Assembly (NCBI GenBank): GCA_949361645.1 | Contig: OX442430.1 | Location: 4,084,749-4,148,748 of the forward strand | Source: Spongilla lacustris | Taxonomy: Eukaryota > Porifera > Demospongiae > Spongillida > Spongillidae | DNA: 64,000 bases | Reading direction: 5' to 3' | Shown here: positions 1-11,400 of the stretch, piece by piece | Numbering within the stretch: position 1 is the first letter of the stretch | Layout: each line of letters opens with the position of its first letter | The notes under the pieces: model-generated | The model's database searches: none | The model's input: only the letters and a program-made list of their open reading frames with translations | What the model was told of the DNA's origin: nothing | Position numbers and translations under genes: made by a program

Positions 1-271
1 GGCAACTTTCCTCCTTTTGCTTTCCATTTCTTAAAGAAAGACGAACTTTCATGCTTACCAGTCGATTGATTTAGAACTGCAATTAACCAATTACACAGAC
101 GTTTACCTTTATTGCATGTAGATTGACCTTCAGTGATATCATAGAGATTGTATCGATGTACTGGAGGAGCACATTTAAAACCATTTGTCTTAATGATGCA
201 ATTCTTAAAACAATCATCTCCACATTTTAGTTGACAAGATGGAGTTGTGCTACTTGATTTTGTAGCCGAAT
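1..271 (-). CDS. Internal exon of an unrecognised Cys-rich protein, cut by the left window edge
   Basis: The minus strand is open for about 90 codons from a good acceptor (ACATTTCAG just above 271) down to the window edge, with no in-frame ATG near the start. The peptide begins with a Ser/Thr-rich stretch, then a cluster of four cysteines with three residues between each (CQLKCGDDCFKNC), two further Cys-containing segments and a basic end (FFKKWKAKGGKL). I do not recognise the family. Cysteine spacing and coding-like composition suggest a real exon in a gene continuing to the left; nothing convincing continues it upstream (above 271) within the window. It could also be part of a decayed mobile element. 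What is seen: open frame and acceptor. What is inferred: that it is translated. Confidence 0.45.
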
Positions 272-2866
272 CTGAAATGTTAATGTTTTGGACAGGTAAT
301 AATGAATAAATGCACTCAAATTTATATTAGGTACAGATTAGAGAAGTTCGCATGTACAATACGAGTCAGAATAAAGTTGGCACCATGCATTACGGTGTAA
401 TAGTACTGCGCTACGTTCGCAAGATGTTGCGATTGGAAAATATTTTGTTATGGCCGTAATACTATTACAATACTACTCCCGCACAGTGTTTGGACATGTC
501 GGGTACATGATGTACATTATGTCATGTTCCGACAGGCGATGAAAACTCGCATGCTAAACGTCCAATCATATCTTTGCGCCCTTGTAGTTGAATGAACTAA
601 AGCAGTTCGTAATCCCGCGCTAGGTTATACATAAAATGCCCCTTGTGTGTACGATCTAGGTTATACATAAAACAGCCCCTGTGTGTACTATCAGTTCTAA
701 ATGAAAAAGGCTAGTTTTTTTTTTTTTTGGTTTAAGCATTTAGAGCTCCTTCATCTTGTCCTTTTGTCCGTTCTGCAATCGCGTCTTCTGTTGGCAACAG
801 TTGCGAGGTTTTGTACAGGCAGCAATGTTATTACTTCAGGTAAACCACAAGCATATGCAATGATTATCATTAGCCACACTCCGAAAGGAGCATTAAATAA
901 ATCTACAGATGTTGGTACCGTTTCTCGTTTATCACCTGAAGTATGCGAGGGAATCATCTACATAGAAAAGTATTCACTGTATTCATTTTCAAGGAAGGCC
1001 CCTACTTTAAAATGAGTTCGCTCGTATAACATAATGTTGAAAGCTTATCTTATACAAGGAAATGCCCCAATCTTACAGCTAAACCAGCCAAAACAAAGTT
1101 GGGAATTTTAACCTAAAGATACTGATACTATGGATATATAATTCTACTTTTAAAATTGAGTTAGGGACAATAATCAACATAGTTGAAGGAGGAGAAAAAC
1201 AACATCTTCATTTGTGCTACAGTGGAGAACATGATAGTTGGCCAAATAATTTTTTCTCATAAACTTGTACTTTTGAATGGAGTATCTCAGTAGCCTTACA
1301 TCTTTATTAAAATCTAATTGCACACATCTGTGCCTATACCACTTGGCCATATAAGCCTCAAAAAGAAATAGGTCACATGACTTCTAAATCTCATTTATTG
1401 CACTTCAATAACAATTTTTAAAGTACATACACCAAAAATGACAATACCTGATTCTTTCACTCTTTTTGGAGTACTTGATTCTGCATCTGTTTTGGATGAA
1501 CAGATTAAATGCATATGTGTGTTGTGCAGATGGCATACATGTACATGTACCTGTTCCCTGCACCATGGCTGGTCTACCTGCAAACTTGCGGACATATTGT
1601 TGTACACGTATGTTAAACTGTTATTTGCATGTTTGGACTTATTCTACACATTCATTGCTTGAATGTGAAAAAACTAGCACAGATAAAGCTCAACAACAGA
1701 GAAACCAGCTGTTGTAAATGTAAGTCAGAAAAAGTTTCCCACCATTCTTCTACGGTGATACACTAGGCATGTACGGTAATTAGTGAATGACATTATTACG
1801 CCATGCTAGAGGAATACAGCGCAAAGCCTCAATACAATGCTACGTCACGATAATTAAACTGTGCGGGGAACTTTTCTGACTGGTACCGTGTATATACTAA
1901 AAAAAAAAAATCAGCATCTTCATCTAATCACCACTTAATCATCATCAGCATCTCATCATGATTACCATTGTCATTATCATCACCACATTGCTATCATCAT
2001 TTCTGCCACTACTCATGTGTGGGCCATATGGCATGGTGCTGGGTCTCCCAAGTATCTTTCCCTGACTCCATCCATTGCAATACTGCAACTGCAGGGTTAG
2101 TGCGCAGATGCTTTTGTAACAGTATTTCATTGCTACAATTTCAATGCCATTTCATTGATTGCTACATGTACATGCTTAGCGGGTGGATTTGATCGCTAAT
2201 CACAAGCAAAGCAATGAAGGGGGTGTGCCCATGCAGTGGCAAAATAGAAGGCCATTTCCTAAGCAAAAGCCTTTTAACACTCAAGGTGATGAAATGGCAA
2301 ATACAAGTGGAGATCATGATAGTTGGACGAAGAAGAAATTAATATTCACTTTATGTTTACTTTAATTTAAAACAACATCTATGTGATACTGAACATCTGA
2401 CTGCACGGATGTATGGGCTATACAATTGTCATCAAGTATACGTGACTGTCACATTCTACTACTTTCATTTTCAATGACCCCAGTCTTATCAACTAAGTTT
2501 TGCTATATATCTTCACTTGGGGATAGCGGATCAGGATGAATGCAGCTTAAGCACCAACCTCTAAACGATTTGGCCAAGCCTGATTCTGAATCCGGGAAAA
2601 CGATCGGGCAATTTCGAGGGATACATAGCTTTTATGGACTGAAAGTGTTAGGCATTTTATTTATTGAAGCGCTCAATTCATGCTCAATGAAGCATTTACA
2701 TGAAGTTGTTAACAGCGATGAGCAAGCATAGGATTACCCTTGGAACTTTTCTCTTCTGCAGATTGTCGTTCACGGATGTACATGTATAATGATGATTTGT
2801 TCTGAAAAGAACCATTCTTGGTTTGAGTCGTACCATCGCCCACTTTCTCAGCCATAACTGTTTGTT
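272..2866. other. Gene-free AT-rich stretch
   Basis: I find no supported gene here. It holds an imperfect tandem duplication at about 620-688 (two copies of a 33-bp unit containing CTAGGTTATACATAAAA), a T-run at 719-729, and a dispersed repeat around 1228 and 2316 (core CATGATAGTTGG) that recurs near 15549. Short open frames lack coding character. Confidence 0.6.
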
Positions 2867-5626
2867 TTAATGTTTAATCTCCAGGGAAAAATCCTTATTT
2901 AAGGATGTCATTATCCTTAAATAAGGATCGTCTTTCGCATTGCATACTTTTGCTAACCAAGCAAATTTAGATAATATAAATGCTATTGGTCAATTGTATA
3001 CTGATTAGCCTCCATTACAAACTGTAAATGATGTCAATATGATCAATGTACATATTTTAAAACAGGGATGAAGTGGCACATCCTTATTTAAGGATTGACA
3101 CCATCCTTAAATAAGGATCACAACAGTAGAGGTTATTGACCTCAAAAACCATAGTGGTTTTAAAACCTCTGATAGTCAGTTAACCCAGCTATACTCACAA
3201 CCTGATTCGTTGAAAAAATAACTCGTGGTTAATAAGTTATGAGCATTTACATCATAACACTTCAAAATTTATACAGTGCTTCTCACAAAGAGAGGGAAAA
3301 ATGAAAATGTCTTGTTTTTTAGCCATAACTCTGTAACCAAACATGATGTTGAAACACCGATTACATTTTTGGAATCAGCATGTATTTTTGCATCATCCTG
3401 TGAATTTATGTTGTATCACGTGATGTATTTTCGTTTCAGGACCACAACAAGTAACATAGGGTTAAAACAACATTTTTTGTTTATAACTCATGAACGCAAT
3501 GGAGTTAATGCTTCAAATTTACAACACAACTGCACCATCATAGTCTGCATGTCTGTGAACAGTTTGATCGTTGCATACCCTCTAGTTATGGAGATCGGTT
3601 CAAGATTATAAAAATTTGAAGGTGGGTAGCGGTTAAGGAAAAAACTTCAGAAAATTTCCGAGGTAAGGTTTGATTTTTTGTTTGTTACATTGCAAAGTCC
3701 CTGTAGTTAATATATGGAACATTGTACTCTTATCCTTCATTGCGATCGTAAGTTGCAATTTGCCAAAGTTCAAAATTCCATTATCGGATAGAAATTTTGA
3801 TTATTGATGACGTATCAAAACATGATGTCATTACAGTGATGACGCGTTGTTGTAATTTGTCGAGAATAACTCTTAAACTGTATCAGTAAAGAAGGCCTTT
3901 TTTACAAATTTGTGTTCTCAACTGGCGAGCCAGAGTTGGCTACCCCTTGTTCGACCGCTCTTGTACAACCACAGTAACGCCTTCTACCTCCCAACTTCTT
4001 CGCTATCTATTTCTGGTACCCCCAGATACATGTGTATATGTATAAGGTAGGTTCTGGAAAGAACAAGTACCAGAAACAGAATCACAGAAGACTTGGAAAC
4101 TGCATGCACCAGAAGCCATTGTGTTATTATTACGATAGTTGTGACGTCAAAGTGGACGATAATACCTTAACGTATACGGAAAAACGTTAAAATTTCTATC
4201 CGATAATGGAATTTTTCCCTTTGGCAAATTGCAACTTACGATCGCAATGAAGGATATGCTTTAAATGTTTCATATATTAACTACAGGGACTTTGCAATGT
4301 AACGAACAAAGAATTAAACCTTACCTCGGAACTTTTCTGGAGTTTTTTCCTTAACCGCTACCCACCTTCAATTTTTTACAATCTTGAACCGATCTCCATA
4401 ACTAGAGGGCGTGTAACGATTAAACTGCTCATGGACATGCAGACTATGATGATGCAGTTGTGTTGTAAATTTGAAGCATTAACTCCATTGCATTCATGAG
4501 TTATAAACAAAAAATGTTGTTTTAACCCTATGTTACTTGTTGTGGTACTGAAACGAAAACACATCACGTGATACAACATAAATTCACAGGATGATGCAAA
4601 AATACATGCTGATTCCAAAAATGTAATTATTTTTTCCACATCATGTTTTTTTACAGAGTTATGGCTAAAAAACGGGACATTCTCATTTTTCCCTCTCTTT
4701 GTGAGAAGCACTGTATCAAGCGTTTGTACGTGTACTGATGTAGATGCTATCTTCTGGTCAAACGCCAGCGTGGATGTATCCCTATAGCCTCACTGAGACC
4801 AGTGCATGACCACGTGCACTACATGTGGTTGCGCTCCATTGAACAGACTGAGTGTGCTTTCTATTCCTATCATTTCATGCATACAGTACCCGGGCATGTA
4901 CAATGGTGGTGGTGGTGGTGGGGAGAGGGGGTGTTACAGGAGATGTAGGAAGCGTTGCCAATTCTTAGCCCCAATTAATCAGACTCAAGGGGACCACGTC
5001 ATTGCCTAGGCCTACTGTTGCTGCCGCCATAGATTATGGAATTACGGAATTACAGTCACCTAGCTACACATGTATACAATAATACATGTATATAGGCCTA
5101 GTGGCCCGCCTACATGTACGTCCCATCCATACTGAGTAATTACATCCGTCGTTTTCTGTGGCTCTCTCAGTAACTAAGCAAGGTTGCTTAGCTATAGCTT
5201 GACACTTTCAAGTGTATGCAATCAGGACGCGCGGTACGTACAATATATGTACGTGAGTCGTGAGCCAGCATATCGCCGTGGATATTGTTCCACAGATGGG
5301 TCCATCTGATTCTGAGTCTCTGACAGCTACATTATACTCCTTCAGCGTTCAGAAACCTGCCCTTCCTTCGATTTGAGTTAATTGGCTCACTACTATATGG
5401 CCAACGGCAAATGGCAGCTTCGCCATAACGAGACTGTAATACCGGTTTTTGAGCAATTAAACCTGTTGTAATTGCGGCAGTATCGCTAATCTGCCTTATC
5501 TTGAATGTAGTTAATCACAAATCTAAAATAAAGCACTAAGTGTGCATCATTCTCTTAGAAAGTGGTCATCATCCTTATTTAAGGATGGCCATCCTTAAAT
5601 AAGGATTCTGGGAGATTAAACATTAA
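2867..5626. mobile_element. TTAA-flanked DNA transposon, non-autonomous, carrying a nested foldback
   Basis: Both ends read TTAA followed by the inverted repeat TGTTTAATCTCC (left 2867-2882, right 5611-5626), so the four-base TTAA looks like the target duplication. Just inside each end lie paired copies of the self-complementary 16-mer ATCCTTATTTAAGGAT (left near 2890 and 2912, right near 5570 and 5588), and a further pair sits near 3080-3117. No transposase is present. TTAA duplication is typical of piggyBac and Kolobok superfamilies; the termini do not let me choose. A separate TA-flanked element is inserted inside at 3272-4715. Confidence 0.65.
3272..4715. mobile_element. Foldback element with about 530-bp inverted arms, Tc1/mariner-type ends
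   Basis: The left arm (about 3272-3803) is the reverse complement of the right arm (about 4187-4715), with a central spacer of about 380 bp. Both ends read TACAGTGCTTCTCACAAAG outward-in, so a TA target duplication plus CAGTGC termini fits Tc1/mariner-like elements. Each arm contains the same 111-codon open frame (3276-3611 plus, 4376-4711 minus) reading inward; this reflects arm identity and gives no recognisable protein. Non-autonomous by content. Confidence 0.7.
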
Positions 5627-5825
5627 AGAAATTCATGCCATTTTTAAAGCCAGAAATTTGGTAACCTGAATTCTAGTGGAAAAACAAGCCGGTACATTGT
5701 AATAAGGGCCCCGAACGATGCACTAATCATTGCTCGGAACAACAAAACGCTTCATTTAGCATGAATTGATCCATTTTGAAACAAAAAAACTAACACTTTT
5801 AGTCTTTAACCGAATCACGTCTATA

Positions 5826-6066
5826 CTTCTCATAGAGAATGGAATACATATATGATGAGACTGATGTGTACACTTTACACATGATAAAATTAGATTGTCA
5901 TGTATGAAGGTCAGACAGTCACAAACAGGCTACATTGTTCACAATAAAAAGTCAGACATCCATCACATTGCTGCATGGAATCTGAAGGAAATAATATGGA
6001 AACGTATGTAACCACTTCAATCTTGTGTACACATCAACCTCAAGATATCCCATTCTCTATGAGAAG
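5826..6066. mobile_element. Small MITE with 17-bp terminal inverted repeats
   Basis: CTTCTCATAGAGAATGG at 5826-5842 is mirrored exactly at 6050-6066, and both ends abut TA (5824-5825 and 6067-6068). At 241 bp without coding capacity this fits a Tc1/mariner-type miniature element. Confidence 0.6.
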
Positions 6067-6779
6067 TAGACAAAGTTCTGAATCGGGTCTATGTTGTTCC
6101 TACCTAACTTAAAAATGGCATATTGTTGATGTTTACCACCACCAAGTGTAAGGTAAGTGCAACAAGAACACGTTTCCTGTGCTGAAGGATTTACATACAC
6201 CGAATTTCCGTTATTGGAGATAAGCGGTTCAAGAGGTATGGCTGTCCCGAACCAGGTAAGTTATCTGACCTTGTCAAAAGTAATTCATGTCAGTGCGATG
6301 CCAAACAGGGACTTTTTCCTGGAAAGAAATGGTAGTCCTACAAAAGTTTGTAATAAGTAAGCGCTAGCATAAATGGTTACTGAGATACGGTGATTTTAAA
6401 AAGTGCCCATTTTTTTTTCAATCTCTCACATTGGGGGCGAAAGGCAATACATTTTTCAGTTTGCCCCAAAATTGACTAAATTTCCCTGCGTTTCTCATGG
6501 ATGCGTATGTTACGCTTGAAATTGCCCGAAAGGTTTCCCAGGTTCAGAATCTGGATCGACCAAATCACTTAAGCTGGGTCAAGTCACATCAGCTCTATCA
6601 ACATTTTGAATGACATTATTCAATCTTGTTCATAACTACCCATTTTGTATGTACCATAAAGATGTTCGACTGTAACACTAACCACATTTAAACTACAGCT
6701 TGTTGACATTTTGACCATTTTCGATTCTGTTCTGTAAACCAGAGGGCAGTTCTATTTATGAAGTTCTTAATAATCGAGA

Positions 6780-6965
6780 TTAATGTCTATTGTCCTGAAT
6801 GTCCGTCCCCCCAGGGGTACAATTGTATACCCGGGTTGGACAGCAAAAAAAGTTTTAACTGTTCAGTCATAGAAGGGACCTAGTTGCATTTAATAGTACT
6901 GGCTTATAGTACAAGTCTTTTCAGGATTGGGCCGAGATATGGCTTAAAATGGACCTATCCATTAC
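6780..6965. repeat. Solo arm of the 13890-14336 TTAA repeat family
   Basis: Starting with TTAATGTCTATTGTCC, this stretch matches the plus strand of 13890-14110 and the minus strand of 14100-14336, including the shared TTTTCAGGATTGGGCCGAGA. It lies directly outside the left end of the long foldback at 6977. Confidence 0.6.
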
Positions 6966-8430
6966 GCTAGAGAGCTGTAGGTTGGAAGTTCAAGGCTATA
7001 ACTCCTCGCAGTTATTTTTTTGTATGTACCCAATACAGGTGAGTACCTATAGTGTTGTGTTGAGCTCTTAAGTCTCACTCACTGTGGAGATCGGTAGGAA
7101 AGTATCGCTTTTCAGAGGTAGGCTTCGTATGGATTCAGACAAATTACAGTGGAAACCATCACACTTGCTCCTATAATTTTTTGTACTCTTATTTTGTTCA
7201 CTTGAATATATTTCAATAACAATGAGCTCAAATGGAAATCTGACAACGCAGGTATAGTGTATAACTATTTTTCAATATATACTGAAAGTTAAAAAGCATC
7301 ACATGACTATTTACTTTAGTTATTAATACTTGTTGTGACCCCAGTACAAAAGAAATTGTAAGCATAATTCCTCCTCCTGTAGGCAATAGATCTTAACCAT
7401 ATTTGCAATATATCTAAAGAACAAGCATTAGCAACCTTTGGCCGCATCGGTTTTTAAGTCCGGTAAATAGTTACGGTATTATCGAGCTAGATATGTGTTT
7501 TAAGCTCGTAAAAGCTTAGCGATGCTATTTCGTAGTATGCTCTCACTGGACTGCTACATTTCATTTCCAAGTCGTCACATGTTAGATCTATCGCGAAATC
7601 GTACTTGGGAGGCAATAGACCCTTCTTTGCCGTTAAAAAAGTGCCATCAGAGCTGAGTACCTGAAAACATCCGCCATGTCATGATGAATTGCATTTGAAA
7701 CGTCATTATTGCGTCATTTTGTATTGAATATATTTATAATGTGACGTATCGGCAGAGATGATACGAAATCTGAAGCATCAAATTGGGCAGGTTACAAGAA
7801 ACGTCAAAGAGCAAGAGGCAACTTTAAAGCTGGAAGTGGAGCGGACCCAATTAGCTATTTTGAAGCTGCCATCAAGGATTGGAAGCTTTGGGTGATAGAA
7901 CGATACCCTTGCGAATGTCTTGATGGCCCATAAAGCTTCCCAATTTGATGCTACTGATTTACTAGACGTTCGCCGTGAGTGGCTGCAAGATGCAGCATCG
8001 TTAGGTAAAGAACGGTTTTCACAATCCTCATTGAGTCAATGACAGCACTTGCATCCATTCGTATTATCTCTGCCGATACGTCACATTATAAATATATTCA
8101 TGATACAAAATGACGCAATAATGACGTTTCAAATGCAATTCATCGCGATATGGCGGATGTTTTCAGGTACTCAGCTCTGATGGCACTTTTTTAACGGCAA
8201 AGAAGGGTCTATTGCCTCCCAAGTACGATTTCGCGATAGATCTAACATGTGACGACTCGGAAACGAAATATAGCAGTCCAGTGAGAGCGTACTACGAAAT
8301 AGCATCGCTAAGCTTTTACGAGCTAAAAACACATATCTAGCTCGATAATACCATAACTATTTACCGGACTTAAAAACCGACGCGGCCAAAGGTTGCTAAT
8401 GCTTGTTCTTTAGATATATTGCAAATATGG

Positions 8431-11400
8431 TTAACACCGCGTCCGCGAGTAATCTGGGTCACCATTTGGGGGCATTTAAAAAAATAAAAGGTCCGCTAGT
8501 AATGCAGTCGTAAGCACTATATGAAATTCTAGTACAAGAACCTATTGGATTATACTAAGAATCTATCCTGTACCAAATGGATTTGTTGTAGAAGAGATGT
8601 ACATACTTTTAATAATGCGGTTCGGTACTCAAAAAGGCATGTATAAAGTGGATTTTGAATGTTAATACAAATACTAAAACACTTCCTGATCACGTACTTA
8701 CTTGTGCTAGAAATAAAAATCACGTTTTTATCCTTTAAACAAATGCCAATTCTCCAAGCAATTGCGATGAAGCTGATGGGACCAGTCCAATTACTGCAGT
8801 TAACTAACCACCAATAGTTAATGTACGGGATCAATGGATTCTGCAGAACAGCCTCATCGTTGCAAATGCAAAGTTGGATCTTGTCCATTGTGTGGCAGCG
8901 CATGCAAAAGATGCGGATGTGCTTGTGATGGGGTAGAGCCTGGAGTGGCGCTTGCTCGGAGTTCTGGGCAACGTGGTCCGAAGCGACTATCGACTGGCAG
9001 CGAGCAACGAGATGCAGCGAAAAGGGCTAGAATTGAGATTGCAAAGGCAACAGAGCTAGAGGAGCGAACCATTGGGACGGAGCCATCTATTAAACAGGTA
9101 GAATCAGTGCATGATCTATGGCAAGCGTTTGGATGGAGCCAAGCAACCAAGAAGAAGCTGCCTAACGAAGATTTGAGGAAAGGTGATGTGTTGCTAAAGG
9201 AATCAGGTGGTTCAGGATGGAGTACGATGGTTCAAAGCGTTCTTGCAGCAGTGGTTAGATGTGCTGAAATCTTGTATCCAGCAAACTCTGACTCCCTATT
9301 AGAAGAAGTTGCCGCCAGACTTTCACAAAGCTCAAGTTCAATTACTACAAAGGATGAAAATAAAGTTACTGAAAACACAATCATGATCATGAATGCTAGT
9401 CAGAAGCGCTCCATTCAGGCACGTGTTGCTCGTGCAATTTTGGTGAAGGGACTTCCAGCTCATCGCATACAATCTTTGAAGAGGGACGGTGTTTTCACTC
9501 TAGGTGGTTCTTCAGTAGACCAAGCACGGAAAGATTTCAAAGTGATGGAAGCTGGAATGTCTCTGTGTATCCCTCCTATAACAAGATGCCGTTTTGATGA
9601 ACAAATACTTCATGAAGCTGTTATGTTCATTTTATCGAAGGACAATGTTACTCCAATATCTTGGGGGACAAAGCAAATAAAACTCAGTGATGCAGAAACA
9701 GTCACCCTACCTTCTCTAACACGCCGAAACTCAGCCAGGCACATGTATGAAAATTACATGGCATTGTGCTCTGAAAGGAGCACAAATTCTGCTGCTGGTG
9801 ACTCACGTCTATCAATTTCACGGGCAAGGTTTTATGAGATATTGAGAAATATAACAGCTGGTGGGGAGAAGATGCTGTGTGCTGTCGACTATGTTACAGG
9901 GGTTTTGGTAAATGACCAAGTTACCTTGTTGCAAAGAATTGTGGATGACATTGTTGATGCAGAAAAGAAGCCTGTATTGACAAACTACATTACGATAATG
10001 CGCCTCTTCCTGAAACAGCAATATGATTCTCATGCTTTGACACAGGGAGATGAGGTTGGAACACATGGGATTGATTATGGTCTTTGTAAACCTGACTTGA
10101 GTGTACCAGCTCGTACAGGGAGATGTAATGGGTGCAATTTTGTTAATTTTTGCATATCTGAGCTTCAGGAATCAGTTGCAGCAGCGGATGCTTTGGAAGT
10201 AATAAAAGATGCTGCTGAAAAATTAGAACTGTATCGAGGGCACAGAGTCCGTGTCACCAACCAACAAGTACATTTGGAGAAAATTATCAAAGACATGGAA
10301 AAAAAGTGCCTTGAAAACAAGAGAAGTTCTGAAGCGCTTGTTGTTGCGGATTGGAAGATGAAATTTGAAGCAATGTCATCTCGTGAAACGTCTCAGCAAC
10401 ACTTTGCAAAACGAGGAATTGGTTGGCATGGGTGTTTATGTTTATACTTCAAGTATGAAGAACATTCAATCGATGATGGTGGAGTTATAAGTACCACAGG
10501 TAGTGCTGTAAGATATACAGTCTATTGTGACCAAATTTTGGAAGGTTCCAACAAACAGGATGGATTAGCTGTTCTTTCAATGCTTGAAGCATTTCTGAAG
10601 CAACTCAGTGTAGAGCTCCCACATATTAGAACTGTGACTCTGCAATCTGACAATGCTGGGTGCTATCAGGCCAAAGAATTGCTCTTGCTAATTGCAATTT
10701 TAAATACCTCAAGCAAAATCAGGATTGTCCGTTTCATCCATACTGAAACACAGGATGGTAAAGGCTTAATTGATGCCCATTTTGCGAAGGGAACTGCACA
10801 TCTGATGAAGTTTATGAAAACATCTCAGCAGAATAGAATCAGAACAATTGCAACAGCAAAAGGTCTTGCTGCAGCTCTTGCATGGGGGGGCGGTATTCAA
10901 AATTCATTTGTACAGCTGATCACTGTAGACAGAGAAAAGCTTCAGAAATTGAGTGCAGCAGTTGGCAAGGTTGTAAAGGAAGCAAAAGGGTATTTTGCAC
11001 GCTGCAATGATACGTTTTATATGGAGTGTGAAGGAGAGTGGGCAACTCAGAAATTGACAGGAATTGAAGAACTGACTAAAGCTGAGATAGTTTTCAATAT
11101 CAGATGTTTTGCCTACAGTGGCATTGGAGATGGTGTAACATTTCGCACCAGTTTGAAGACAGGTCTATTTAGGCCATGCAGCTGCAATGCCTCAGTGAAT
11201 GATCTTGAAGCTGATGGTAAGGATGATGATGATGAATCTACAGATATCGGTGGTGAAGAATTGTCTGTCGATGCAAATGAGGTAGCTGATTATATATTTC
11301 ATGTTGAAGGGGATGACAACGAAGTTGAAGATCAAGATGAAGGAGAAGAGAATGATGAAGATGAAATTTATAGTGAAGATGAAGATAATGAGATTGCTCC

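Noticed and set aside
8854..9150. 98-codon minus frame opposite the transposase start
   Set aside because: Shadow of a strongly coding plus-strand frame.
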